Source of the DNA: Lonicera japonica
Taxonomy: Eukaryota > Streptophyta > Magnoliopsida > Dipsacales > Caprifoliaceae
Length of the DNA stretch: 64,000 nt
NCBI GenBank assembly: GCA_021464415.1
Contig: CM038469.1
Location: 3,512,501 to 3,576,500, forward strand
Direction: 5' to 3'
Shown: positions 15,290 through 27,371 of the stretch, piece after piece
Layout: each line of letters begins with the position of its first letter
Position numbering within the stretch: the first letter of the stretch is position 1
The notes under the pieces: generated by a model
The model's input: the letters and a program-made list of their open reading frames with translations, nothing else
The model's database searches: none
Told to the model about the DNA's origin: nothing
Position numbers and translations under genes: made by a program

Positions 15290-17970
15290 ATGGTAGGGGT
15301 CTAGAGTGGCATGCCAGATGGCAATGATGATTAGTTGACGTGCTGATGAGTATGTTGGGAGACACAAATCCTCTGCAAATTAAAGCTGCCACGGGTGCAG
15401 TACCATTGTTTATGATTGGTCCAACTTGGGATTTATGGGTGTCGACTAATTCTAGGTTTAGGCGTGCACCGCCGTTGGCACTCATATATTTGTATATGTG
15501 ACCTCGTACTATTCGATAATCAATCTTAATTAATTTGGATTTAATTAAAGAGTACGTGAATAATGATACGTACATGGATCTAATTATTTGATTAATTAAT
15601 TTTGTACATCAATCATATCCATGCGTACTAGACATATGGGATCCACGAGTGAAATGTGAGGTGTGCATCAAAATACTAACCAATCAATATATACCTGGTT
15701 TAAAAAAAAAATTAGTCAATTATATAAAATGAAACGTGCCAAGAGGCGGAATTAATATAATATTAAAGTTAAAATAATGAAAGGTACAGTTAGGGACATA
15801 TATGGTATATATTATAAATAAACAAGTTCTGTATATACCAAAGTATAGTGTGCTTGGGGAATATACTTTGGTCAATGGAGAATATACTTCCTTCAAAATA
15901 ATATATTTATCACTTTTTACTTCACATATTTGTATTTTCTTAATTAGAATTTGAGTTTGACGTATTTTGGCTAGCTGTTAAAGAATACATAATTTGTAAG
16001 TGGTGTAACTTAAACTTATATATATATATATATAGGGGGGATCTTAAGAGGACCAATTTTTTGATCCTTAAATGTGGACCAATCATTTTGAGGGGGTGAA
16101 TAAATGAATTTTTTGATGAAACTTGGCGAATATGATCTTCATGATTAATAGATCACCTCTACCAAATTTTGTCAAAAAAATCATTCGGGAAGAGGGTTAA
16201 CTAAAAAATTGATATATATATATGTGTTTCTAACCGTTAAAATTTAAGATATTTAGATAGCTCACTTCCCGGTTGAATTTTTTGATAAAATTTGGTGGAG
16301 ATGATCTACTAATCATGGAGATCACTTTCACCAAGTTTCATAAAAAAATCATCTGTTTACTCTCTCAAAATGATTGGTCCGTTTACTCTCTCAAAATGGT
16401 TCTCTTTACCACTGAAACAAACCTAATGTAGGTCAATATGTACAAAAACGAGTTGAAAATTAACTTCTCTTACAACATTCACAATGTTAGATTAAGTAAG
16501 GTAAGTAGAGAAAATATGCCATGTGAATGCATGCAATGGTAAATTATGAGCAAGATAAGTTATACCATTGTGTCGTAGTAATATGCATAATAAATTTAAG
16601 TTTTACTAAGTTCGATACCAAATATCAAATAGATTTGTATGAAATGGAACGCCTTTCAAAAATCCATGCTGAGCTATTAGAGCAACTACAACGAGAAACT
16701 AAATAAATAATTGTATGATAAGTATGATATATTTATCCTATTTACATGAGTGTTAAATAGTAGTATGATAGTCCTATCATAAAAAAATAGAAGTAAAATA
16801 AATATTATATTGTATTTTAAGAGAGAGAGAGAGAGAGTAAGAGGAACATTAGTGTTTTATCTTACATAGATTACATGTTGCATGAACTCATAAAAGAACT
16901 ATTATTACCTATTGACGACGCTCTTAGGTTGCGCTCTTTCTCTGCTATTAATTACACTCTCTTCGCTCTTTCTACCCCTCTTTCAATCTCACAAATTTAT
17001 TTATTTTTTTCTTAACTTCGATTACAAAATAATTATTCTCTCTCTTTTCTTTTCTTTTTTCCACCATACTAACTACGTTTAGCTTACTTATCATATACAT
17101 ATTGTTTTTTTAGATAATACTTATTATCACACGTACACTTAACTCTTTTATACATTTAAATTTTTCATTGCGAATGTTCTCGCAATTAGACAAACTTAAG
17201 ATTTTAATCCACAAGTTTTGTTTACGATTGCAGTAATAATCAGACGTCATGGTGAGAGGTAAGGGGTCAATTTCAAAGCACGCGTAACCATAAACGAAAA
17301 CTGCACAAACCATTTGTTGTGTTTTCTTTTCTTTTCTTTAATTTTGTCGGATGGAGAGTGGTAATGTTAATTAAACAACAATTCTCTTTGCAGGTGTTGT
17401 CTCCTTTTATCTTTACGTTGTTGGATTGGTTCTCACTGACTCTACTGTCATAATCATCCCAATAAAAAAGATGCTCTTTCCACTAATATAAGTACGTCGT
17501 CACCAATTAAATCTTTAATATAATAAAAGTTTATGTGCAAATAAGAACAGCACCAAGAAATTAATTAGGAATATTTTGATCATCTTAATTAATTGTTATA
17601 AGATAGACGCCCCCGGTATATAAGTTGGCAAAGGGTTGGTTCAATGTCCACCTATTACAGTTTGACCTTTGAAAATCTTTAAAAAATAAAATAAAACAAT
17701 AAAATTCCCCTTTTGAAATTAATAATTGAATTTATCTGTGGATCACTTATATATTAGAAGAAGAAAAAACGAAATTTTTTTTTGTAAGAAGATCCAATTC
17801 AGTTCGATTTAAACATTTTTAGTATAGCATATAATTAAATTATATTGTGAAACAAATATGTTGTCATTGTGTTAAACCTTTGAATGTGAAATTCTTTTTA
17901 TTGTGAAATTAAAAGACTTCGTGGAAAAAAGTAAATCCTCATTTTTACTTTTGCAATTCAGTACTTCACT
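15290..17970. other. spacer
   Basis: AT-rich, with an (AG)n run near 16822 and one fold-back MITE, annotated separately. No gene was recognised. Confidence 0.5.
16076..16380. mobile_element. fold-back MITE, family F, best copy
   Basis: It starts GGACCAATCATTTTGAG and ends CTCAAAATGATTGGTCC, a perfect 17-bp inverted pair. Both arms contain the TTTGATGAAA-TTGG / GATCA-CTACTAAT core over roughly 130 bp each, around a central TATATATATATG. It would fold into one long hairpin. No protein is encoded. Confidence 0.85.
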
Positions 17971-17990
17971 AAACACATACAAATATATTC

Positions 17991-18121
17991 GAGCGAGTAG
18001 GGTAGTCTAGTTGGTAAATGACCCACCTAAATTCAGGAGATCCGAGATGGGAGCGGGGGGATTTTCATTATTTATAGTAAAATGAAGAGATTTAGACATT
18101 TCTTTTTAAAAAATAAAATAA
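17991..18121 (+). mobile_element. SINE with a 20-bp target-site duplication
   Basis: The body is flanked by 17971-17990 and 18122-18141, which match at 19 of 20 bases (AAACACATACAAATATATTC against ...AAAGATATTC). It contains an A-box-like TAGTCTAGTTGGTAA, a degenerate B-box-like GGAGATCCGAGATGG and an A-rich 3' end. These are the marks of a tRNA-derived SINE. Its sequence differs from the pair at 24193 and 53029. Confidence 0.85.
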
Positions 18122-18294
18122 AAACACATACAAAGATATTCACTGTATAGGATACATTTGTCTAAAAAATATTATACGCACTTTGACTTTTGCAAAGGAA
18201 AAATAATTTCAATGTAATATATATGAAAAGTTAAGTTTTTTATTAATATGTCCTATAATTATTTTAAAAAACAATTAAACCAAGAAGTGGTATA

Positions 18295-20930
18295 TTATAC
18301 ACACTATCGGGCCAGCGTAGAATTGATATTTCATAGTTAGCCCATCAAATATTGCAAACCTACACTACGGGCCTGTTTATATGGCTTAAACCCAACAATA
18401 AACAGGCCTATTTATATTTTTTTGGGACATTAACAGACCTATTTATCTAATTCAAGCCCAACTTTGATGCAATGTTTGACTAAATAATAACAAGATCCGT
18501 AATGGATAATATGGGTAAAATTAGTATGATATATTTATTATATTACACGAGGGAACTCAATGATCAAAGAAGATAGGATAAAATATTGTTTTATAATATG
18601 TATATGATAAATTGAGTTTAGCTAAATTTTTTATTACACGAGAGGGATATTATTGTTAAAAGGGAGACACGGAACATATTAATACTTCAGAGACAAACGC
18701 CCAAGCTAGTCGGCAGCTTATACCCACACCAAACTAGCTAACGATGATAGAAGGCTTTTCTTTTTAGGCTCCGTTTGATTGTAAAGATGAAAAAGAAAAA
18801 TAAATTTAGTTAACTTGTGTGAGAAGATATAAAATAAAGTGAGAGATGTTACTCATTTTATGAGTATATATCCCCATCTTTCAATATTTTTGATGAAAAA
18901 TTTTTATTCACTACCAAGCAAAGAAAATTTCTTCATGGAAAAATTTAAAAATCAAGAGAATATCATTTCTATCACTCAACTTATTTTTCACATTTTCACC
19001 AAAACTAACTTAATTTATTTTCTTTTTTCACCTTACAATCAAACGAGCCTTATTGTCTTTTTACTCTTTCTCCCTTCTATGATATAAATTAAAGAGTTGA
19101 TTGGTCCACCTCATACTTTTACTCGGTCAAAACTCCTTCCCCTTATCAAACGCAAAGTATTCAAATGGAAAGAAGAAATAAAATGGGTCGCTAAACTCAT
19201 TAGCTGCTAGGAGAAAAATTTAGTGGCACGCTATTCTCTTTGGCATATATTTGTCGATCGTTATTTGATCTTGCAAATAAATAGGATAAATATATTTTAT
19301 TTATTATATATTAAAATTTGCTATTGGAGATATATTAAGGGGTAATAATTTTTGAATATTAAAAATATATAAAGAATCAATATAGGAGAAATTGAACAAA
19401 CATTGAAAGGATCTGAGTGCAAAAACTAAAAAGCAACGTCCTCTAAGGAAAATAAAATTCCCTGGTCCAATTTGGTCGAAACGTGTAATTGGGCAGATCC
19501 AAAATACCAAACATCTCATTGGCTACCTAGACCACTAAAAGTCAAAGGAATCAAATAAAAATATAACCGTAGGGGCATGTACCAAAAATTGGTACACAAA
19601 AATAAATCTGCCTGGTCAAGAAATAAAGTATTTTCGAAAGTGATTGAATAAATTCACTTTTAACTAACTTGGTATATTCTATCTATCCTCATTTTTATTT
19701 TATTTTTAGAATATTTTAACTTAATTTTATATGAATGTGTTTAGAGACACTTTGGTAAAATATAGAGTAGTATTTTAGAGACACATTATTCACAGTTTTC
19801 AAAATGTTTGAAAATTTAAGAAAATGCAAATATTCCCAAAGGAGGTACTGGCCAGCATTCACCCGCCACCTCCACCTCCACCTCCACCTCCGGAGCTTCT
19901 TCAGGTCAAAACAAAACAAAGACTAGAAATTAATTAATTAATTAATTAATTAATTAAACACTTAACAGTAATAATAATACGGAGTAAGAAAATTATAATA
20001 AAAATTCTCTAGTCATTAGTCAAAGAAATATCAAATCATCAACCTTTTATCCTCAACCAATTTCCACATTGGAGTTGTCTAGTAATTTCGCCAACCCCCA
20101 CAAACCCAAAGTCAAAATTCCTATTCTTTCCCACTTATCCTCTTCAACCATCCATTTCCCCTACATTCTTTGTTGAAAACCCTAGACCATGATACTCATG
20201 GATTGTTTCAGATTTATCATATCAGTTGTGTTTCTGTTTTTGTGTACTGAGTTGTTTGTGATTGTTTTTGCTGAGGATGATGTCAAGTGCTTAAGAGGCG
20301 TAAAAGATTCTCTACAAGATCCCCTCTCCAACTTAAATTCATGGAGTTTTTCCAATTCAACGCCCGGATTTATCTGCAACTTCGTCGGAGTTTCGTGCTG
20401 GAACGATCAGGAGAATCGCCTGATCCGACTCGAACTTCGACAGATGAATCTTTCCGGTGATATTCCCGACCAGTTACAATTCTGTCGTAGCTTACAAACC
20501 CTAGATCTTTCGAATAACGATCTAAATGGTACAATTCCTAGTCAGATTTGTAAGTGGTTGCCTTTTTTAGTGTCTCTAGATTTGTCAAACAATCATCTTA
20601 CTGGACCCATACCCGATGATCTTGTTAGTTGTCAGTATTTGAATACTATCGTGTTAGATAACAACAGACTAACAGGTGCTATACCTTATCAGTTGCCTAC
20701 TTTGAGTAGGCTGAAGAGGTTTTCAGTTGCGAATAATGAATTATCCGGTAGGGTTCCGTCGGAGTTTGGAAGGATTGATTCGGATTTTGGTGGTAATAGT
20801 GCTCTTTGCGGTGGGCCGTTGAGGAAGTGTGGTAGTTTGAGTAAGAAGAATCTTGCTATTATTATTGCTGCCGGAGTGTTTGGTGCGGCGGCTTCGTTGC
20901 TGTTAGGGTTTGGGGTGTGGTGGTGGTACT
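18295..20930. repeat. right copy of the segmental duplication (partner 9350-10773)
   Basis: It carries the shared spacer blocks (18295-18480 and 19790-20188) and the start of the BIR2-like gene. It is longer than the left copy because of insertions between about 18480 and 19790, among them the MITE at 18767. Confidence 0.8.
18767..19049. mobile_element. Tourist-like MITE, 283 bp
   Basis: The ends are GGCTCCGTTTGATTGTAAAG and, reverse complemented, AGGCTCGTTTGATTGTAAGG. TTA is present at both borders (18764-18766 and 19050-19052). The arms continue as GAAAAAGAAAATAAATTTAG-like inverted repeats. The 82-residue frame inside is an artefact of the element. Confidence 0.85.
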
Positions 20931-22000
20931 TTACAAGGTCGAATCGGAGGAAGAAAAGGTACGGGATTGGTCGACATGAGAGTGACAGTTGGGCTGAGAG
21001 ATTGAGGGTTCACAAGCTTGTTCAAGTTTCTTTGTTTCAGAAACCTTTGGTGAAGGTTAAGTTGGCTGATTTAATGGCAGCAACTAACAATTTTAGTGCT
21101 GAGAATGTTATAATTTCATCTAGAACAGGGACAACTTACAGGGCTGTTCTTCCCGATGGGTCTGCGCTTGCTATTAAGCGTCTCAATATCTGCAAGCTAG
21201 GTGAGAGGCAATTCCGATCAGAAATGAGCAGATTAGGGCAGCTCAGGCATCCCAATTTGACTCCGTTGTTGGGATTTTGCCTGGTGGAAGAGGAGAAGCT
21301 CTTGGTTTATAAGCATATGTCTAATGGAACTTTACGCTCGCTTTTGAATGCGGATTCTGGTTCGTTGGATTGGCCAACTAGGTTTAGGATTGGGTTTGGT
21401 GCTGCAAGAGGGCTTGCTTGGCTTCACCATGGCTGCCAGCCTCCGATTCTGCACCAAAACATTAGCTCTAATGTTATCTTAGTCGATGAAGACTTTGATG
21501 CTCGGATAATGGATTTTGGATTGGCTAGGCTAATGACTCCTTCCGATTCAAACGAGAGTAGTTTTGTGAACGGGGATTTCGGCGAGCTTGGATATGTAGC
21601 TCCCGAGTACTCAAGCACCATGGTTGTTTCTCTAAAAGGGGATGTTTATGGTTTCGGTGTAGTGCTTATGGAGTTGGCAACTGGGCAAAAACCTCTCGAA
21701 GTTAGTGCTGGCGAAGAAGGGTTTAAGGGTAATTTGGTGGATTGGGTTACTCAGCTCTCTGCTTCGGGTCGAATGAAAGATGCCATAGATAAGAGTCTTC
21801 GAGGAAGGGGACATGATGAAGAAATTGTGCAGTACTTAAGAATCGCGTGTAATTGTGTCATTTCTCGGCCTAAAGATAGGTGGTCAATGTACAAGGTTTA
21901 TGAATCACTAAAGGGCATTGCTCAAGAAACTGGTTTTTCAGAACAATTTGATGAGTTTCCGCTACTGTTTGGGAGGAATGATACAGATAATATGGGTTAA
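20189..22000 (+). CDS. BIR2: BIR2-like LRR receptor pseudokinase, 603 aa
   Basis: This is a plasma-membrane receptor-like protein. Arabidopsis BIR2 binds BAK1 and restrains immune receptor complexes. It is intronless. Residues 1-28 form a signal peptide; about 30-90 the LRR N-cap; about 90-195 four to five short LRRs (LSGDIPDQL, LNGTIPSQI, LTGPIPDDL, LTGAIPYQL, LSGRVPSEF); about 222-250 the membrane span; about 300-585 the kinase-like domain. The glycine loop is degenerate (ISSRTGTTY in place of GxGxxG). The ATP-binding lysine is kept (LAIKRL). The catalytic HRD is replaced by HQN (ILHQNISSN). DFG is kept. The activation segment GELGYVAPEYSSTMVVSLKG is typical of the family. Changes at both the glycine loop and HRD make it a probable pseudokinase, as known for BIR2. 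The C-terminal DEFPLLF tail is also family-typical. The leader shares its sequence with the truncated copy at 10062. Confidence 0.95.
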   Translation: MILMDCFRFIISVVFLFLCTELFVIVFAEDDVKCLRGVKDSLQDPLSNLNSWSFSNSTPGFICNFVGVSCWNDQENRLIRLELRQMNLSGDIPDQLQFCRSLQTLDLSNNDLNGTIPSQICKWLPFLVSLDLSNNHLTGPIPDDLVSCQYLNTIVLDNNRLTGAIPYQLPTLSRLKRFSVANNELSGRVPSEFGRIDSDFGGNSALCGGPLRKCGSLSKKNLAIIIAAGVFGAAASLLLGFGVWWWYFTRSNRRKKRYGIGRHESDSWAERLRVHKLVQVSLFQKPLVKVKLADLMAATNNFSAENVIISSRTGTTYRAVLPDGSALAIKRLNICKLGERQFRSEMSRLGQLRHPNLTPLLGFCLVEEEKLLVYKHMSNGTLRSLLNADSGSLDWPTRFRIGFGAARGLAWLHHGCQPPILHQNISSNVILVDEDFDARIMDFGLARLMTPSDSNESSFVNGDFGELGYVAPEYSSTMVVSLKGDVYGFGVVLMELATGQKPLEVSAGEEGFKGNLVDWVTQLSASGRMKDAIDKSLRGRGHDEEIVQYLRIACNCVISRPKDRWSMYKVYESLKGIAQETGFSEQFDEFPLLFGRNDTDNMG

Positions 22001-23890
22001 GTTATGGTGCAACAGGGTGTGAAGCATCGAGAAGATTGTTAACAAATATTCATGTAAAACTTCAGCATCTAATGGTATGTTCTTAAACAGTCCTGGTATA
22101 GATGTTGCATTTGATGTCCATTTTAGTTTCCTTATTGTTTTTTTTTTGTTATGAATTCCATATTTATCGTGTATAGATGTGTTATACAAGTATCTTGTCA
22201 AACTGTTGGTTCACGCGTGCCCTTTTATGAGAGGGGAGATGGACTCGAATTGTTCTTGATGTTTGTAATGTGACCCCCCTGCTTTGTATCCTTTTTGAAG
22301 TAATGGGCTTCAAATGCAATTTTATTTATTATATTGATGCATCACTAGAGTCTTGGTTTAGTTTCTCCGGTATATCTTGTTTACTCGCCAACTGCCCAAT
22401 ACTTCTTGTTGTTGAGTTGAAGCCTTTATTGCAAACCATAAGATTGCCCACTTGCATGTTACTGCAATATGAACTTTATAACCCTTACTTGTATAAAACA
22501 GAACCAGTGATTATTACTGAGTAAGCGAGTATTGCCTGATATTGTCTGCTCATAACTGAAAAAAAGATTTCCTTGAAATTGATTTTATGTTTTGCTAATC
22601 TTTGTATTTTGACCCTTCAAAACTTACAAATCTTTTGGTCCTCTTGGTAACAACACGAGAAAGGAAAATAAAAATAGTTGATTTTTGTGGAAAGTTAGAA
22701 AATAAGTCACTTTTTTAATGGAAATTTTTTCTTTAGTGAATTAAGGAAGAAAGTTTTGCCTCTAAAAAATAATGGAGGATGCAGGATATTTGACATAAAA
22801 AGCATTTTATCACGTCTTAATTTATTTTTTAATTTTTTCACACAAATTAAGTGTTTTTCCTATTGTATTCATTCTTGAACCGCATATATATATATATATA
22901 TATATATTTATGGTATGGAGTTGGTTCAACTTACAAAGAAGATGCTTAAAATGGTTTTGCACTATTTCATGGAAATCAGTTCTAATGGAATTGTGGCTTA
23001 GGTATAAGTATTTGTCATAGACAGGAGTTGGGCTTGTATAATTGGCCGCTCCATATTCTACTGGTCAATTTTAGAACTCGGTCTACTGGTTGTTGACCAG
23101 TCAACAGTTAGATAAAGGCCAGAGTGTCCACGCCAAAAAATGACCCACTTACCATCTATTTTTCGTATACTGGACCCACTTACCGTCAAGTCTCCATCTC
23201 TTCTTTATTCTTATTATATTTTTTGAGCGGCGTTAATTATATGTACAGTAGATATTTTATTTTATTCATTTAGTGTAATAGTACCGAATGAATGAGAAAT
23301 TATTCAGTACATATGAGTCAATTTATTGTTGGGTTAGAAAAAATACACTAGTTCAATGTAATTATGCTAAATAAATATACATATACTCGATATTATTAAG
23401 CTAAATAAATATGTATATACTCGTGTTATTGTACCGAATCAATGTTTAGGTGTTAAAAGAATCTTGATAGTTATAATTCGCGCTACCTTTTTTATGGTAT
23501 AACTCTTTTATTTTCTTTAAATTCATGTGATGGCTTGTTATCTTATTTATTTAATCTTTAAAACTATGAAATACGAGATAATGGTTCTTAAACTTTGAGA
23601 ATTAAAAAGTTCTAATTATTCTTAAAGCTGAAAACAATTCTTGAATTCAGGAATAAAATAATATATTTTTCTTATCAAGAGATATAATGACAAAAAGAAA
23701 AGAAATCAATAAGTGAATTTCCTTGAAACTAGCATTTTGAAGGTGTTTTCGTTGGATGATTTAGAAGTAGCTTGTAGTCCATGGGACCGGCCTATTTTCC
23801 ATTCAATAATTGTATTCTCGACGATCCAACCCTTAAAAGAGGGACTAATATAAGATAAATCAAAGTTCAAATCTTTCCACATCACCTTCT
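22001..23890. other. 3' UTR of BIR2-like gene and spacer
   Basis: The first about 300 bases are the likely 3' UTR. A (TA)n run lies at about 22887-22906. No further gene was recognised. Confidence 0.5.
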
Positions 23891-23894
23891 ATGA

Positions 23895-24510
23895 CGGGGT
23901 GTTATTTACACTCCTAAACTTGTTACAATCACTTTACTTTAAAATTTAATTAAAAATATATTTTAATACATTTTTATTTATCATAAACACTCTTTTTTAT
24001 TACTCGATGTTATGTGATTGTTTAGTAACACATTTTGCTTATATGAGTTGAGTTTATGTAAGTACTCGCATCTTTCATTAAGTGAGCTTTATCTGAAAAC
24101 ATTCTAGTAATTCATGAGTTGAGTTTATGCAAGTACACTCACCTCTCATTAAGTGAGCTTTATTTGAAAAACATTCAAGTAATTCATTACTTTAAAAAAT
24201 AATAATTAAAGGAGGTTTAAGTCTTTCCCTTAATCCTATAAATAAAGAAAAACCACCACCCACCCACTCTATGAGTCGAACCCTTGACCTCAAGACAAGG
24301 GTGGAGGTTGTCAACCATTAGGCCAACCCCTCTCCTCTAATTCATTACTTCCTTAAGTGAGTTTTTATAAACAAACTCTCCTCAAGTGGGGCGAGTGTGT
24401 CTGACTACACTCGCCTCTTATTAGGAGAATCTTAGGGGGTGTTAGTGATTAGAAATTTACCTTAAAGGATGTTTGTAACAAATATAGGGGGTGTAAATTA
24501 CACCGCCCTT
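23895..24510. mobile_element. TIR element hosting a SINE
   Basis: The left end GGGGTGTTATTTACACTCC and the reverse-complemented right end GGCGGTGTAATTTACACCCC are inverted, and the arms continue through TTGTTACAA and TTTAA. The interior has two direct repeats of about 65 bp (GAGTTGAGTTTATG-AAGTAC ... AAGTGAGCTTTAT). The SINE at 24193-24337 sits inside the interior. Confidence 0.7.
24193..24337 (-). mobile_element. SINE with a perfect 13-bp target-site duplication
   Basis: TAATTCATTACTT is present at 24180-24192 and 24338-24350. On the minus strand the body starts GAGGGGTTGGCC, has an A-box-like GGCCTAATGGTTG, a B box GGGTTCGACTC and an AT-rich tail. It belongs to the same family as 53029-53171. 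Confidence 0.9.
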
Positions 24511-24602
24511 TATGATCTCACGTATTTAAACCTTTGAAAAAAGAGAAGAAAAAAAAAACACTACTCATCAATACAAAAAATAAGATTCGAATCTTGACTC
24601 AT

Positions 24603-25102
24603 AGCATCTCCAATGATTGTAAAATTTACACGTTTTGTAAAAAAAAATGGTCTCTAACAATCTTTTAAAAAACTTTGACACCTAGGATTTGTATAAAAGA
24701 ATTGTGTAAAATACAAACTCAATTTACTCATTTACATCATTTTTCCCTCTCTTTAATTTTTTACTAAAACTTTAAAATTATATTACCAAATATCTAAAGA
24801 AACAGTTTTTAATATAATTTATATATTTGAAATCTATTCATCAAAAGTTACAAAATAAGATCACTATGAATTATATATAAAAAAATTTCATACAAAAATG
24901 TTTCCACTGCATATAATGATAGATTCCATTTGTTTGATTTTCATTCGTCAATTTAAATTTTACACGTGAGTATCATTGGAGATTTTCATTGGTTGATTTA
25001 AATTTTACACATGAGTATCGTTGAAGCACAAAATGGATATGTGTAAAATTTTCTTACACATATGATTTTACACAAAAAATATACACAGCCACTGGAGATG
25101 CT
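24603..25102. mobile_element. MITE with AGCATCTCCA ends
   Basis: AGCATCTCCAATGATTGT at the left and AGCATCTCCAGTGGCTGT (reverse complement) at the right. Another copy in opposite orientation lies at about 25130-26120 and is broken by the hAT element at 25170. The ends match the common plant MITE type that starts GAGCATCTCCA. Confidence 0.75.
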
Positions 25103-25169
25103 TTAAGGGAGTTTTAGACATAAATTTTGCACATATCCATTTTATGCTCCAATGACACTCGTGTGTAAA

Positions 25170-25822
25170 CAGAGGCGTAGCCAGAAATTATAAATAACCC
25201 GAGTTAAGAATTAAATAATGACAACATTAAAATAAAACAAACCAAAATACAAATATAATATATTCAAATACATACAAAAGATACCAATTTTTTATATACT
25301 TTGAAAGTGTAGTTATGAAATATTCAAAAATATACAAAAAATAAAATAATTTTCCCTTTTATCTAACCATGTACGCCATAAACACAAACAAAAAGACATA
25401 ATAACCTATCGTAATTGAACCTTGCGCTCTTTCAGAGAATCAAAATCATCTACTACCAAATCTAAATCGATATCTTTGGTAAGTTCTCGTTCAATCTGGA
25501 GAATCATACAATCAACAAGACACTCATCATCCATTTTATTTCAAAGTGTTGTTTTAACAAGGTTCATAGCCGAGAATGCTCTCTCTGTTGTTGTCGTAGA
25601 AACAGGAGGAATCCATACAAGACAGATCAATCTGTCAATGAATGGAGAGTGGTAAATGAATGGATAAATTTTTAATAAGTGTAGAGTAATAATATTAAAA
25701 AAAATGAGGTGGGCTATACACATATATATTTAAAAGTAAAATTTAAGCCTATTACTAAAAAAAATATTGAAAAAATTAGGCCTAGGCTACAGTACGAGTA
25801 GCCCAGCTGTAGTTACGCCTTG
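25170..25822 (-). mobile_element. deleted hAT transposon with remnant of the transposase C-terminus
   Basis: TGTGTAAA flanks both sides (25162-25169 and 25823-25830), the 8-bp duplication of hAT elements. The termini CAGAGGCGTAG and CAAGGCGTAA are short inverted repeats. On the minus strand, 25640 to 25406 encodes the hAT dimerisation region: PVSTTTTERAFSAMNLVKTT, then one TGA where CGA (Arg) is expected, then NKMDDECLVDCMILQIEREL, ending with a TAG at 25408-25406. Only this C-terminal piece remains, so it cannot be autonomous. It sits inside an AGCATCTCCA MITE. Confidence 0.85.
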
Positions 25823-26199
25823 TGTGTAAAATTTAAATAGATCAATAAAAATCACACAAATAGATTATATCATTATATGTAATATTCAATAATTTCATAC
25901 ATAATTTCATAATCACAATGGATGTTATTTTGTATGAGTAGATTTCAAATATGTAAATTCTATTACAAATTATTTTTTAGATTTTTAGTTATATTATTTT
26001 AAAGTTTTTGTAAAAAGTTAAGGGGAGAAAGATGATGCGGATGTATAAAAGGGTTGTACAAAACCAATTCTAGTTCTCAAAATTTCTTAAAAGATTATTG
26101 TAGCCCATATTTTTTTTTAACAAAAATGTATAAATTTTACACAAACTAAAATTATACAAGACAGTTGGATCAAGTTTGTGGTATATCATTATTATGAGC

Positions 26200-27370
26200 G
26201 CCAAAGTTTAATTCCCTCCTCATCAGCCCTACTCCCTCTTCGAAACCCCGGATAATAATAAATAAAGAAGCAAATGAAGATGAAAAATTGATAATATTCC
26301 AACCTTTTTATAATAGAAAATGGTGCGTATTCAAATGTAACTATTGTGATTAGGGTGTGTAGGAAAAAAGAAAAGAGTAACTTTACTAGAATCACAGAAA
26401 CAGCACGAGATGGAATCCTGTCACTCGTGCAAATAAAAAGCCCCCCTTATATTTGAATCTCTAACTTACTTTAAGACCAAAACACACTCTCTTTACTTCT
26501 TGAGACAATCAAATCAAATCAAACCACAAAAAGGAAGCAAAGCAAAGCAAAAACAAAAGAGAAAGAGCAAAAAGAGGGAACGACCGGATTACTTTTTTTT
26601 TTTTGTTGTTGTCTTTGGTGAGATAAATCATCAACAAAAGCTTAGTCTTAAAAATTGCAATTTGGTTCAATCCGAGGTTTAACGTCTAAAACTGATCAAA
26701 CTTCACACTTAAAAACCTCATTAGCTAGTCATAATTGAAGGGGAAATTATGGTTGGGAAAAGAGCACCTTTAACAAAATATGCAATTGCTTTATTTGGGG
26801 AACACAAAACCACTTACTATTATTATACCATGAAAGAAAGCCAATTACAGTGAAAAAAGCAAAGATGATTGCAATTTAACCTTCAACATAATTATGTGTG
26901 GAGACTAGCACAACTCTTGGGTCTTGTTCCAGTTTGCATTTTCTATCTACTCCAGTTATCTTTTCATGCAACTAATCTTATATATGTGTGTGTCTAATTA
27001 TACATATATAATTATACATACGTTTTTTTGTGTGTTTGTGTGATAGAAGCTTCGAAGAATCGGATACCCGTGAAAATCTTTTACGTACAGGTTTTCACCA
27101 GTTCTAAAATCGATCATATTAAACAGAAAATGTTACGATAATTTGCGGAAAATACACCAAGAATTTAGTAATTATAAGAAGAAGAAGACACCATAAACTA
27201 AGCCTAGCTAGATGTTTGAAGCCACACTATTCCCATTCAAAAACACCTACTTGTAACAATTCTTTACTTCTAAACTTCAACCTGGATTCAACATTAGGAG
27301 ACTTGAAGCATCTTTCTTCATGATCATCATACGCGAGTTCTAACGCTTCTTATTTCCATCAGAGCTTAAG
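26200..27370. other. spacer
   Basis: Between the nested transposons and the CLE gene. A-rich and T-rich tracts only; no coding region was recognised. Confidence 0.5.
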
Positions 27371-27371
27371 C

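Noticed and set aside
18839..19087. 82-codon open frame
   Set aside because: Lies almost wholly in the Tourist-like MITE at 18767-19049.
22270..22524. 84-codon frame downstream of the BIR2-like gene
   Set aside because: Falls in 3' UTR/spacer with no domain.
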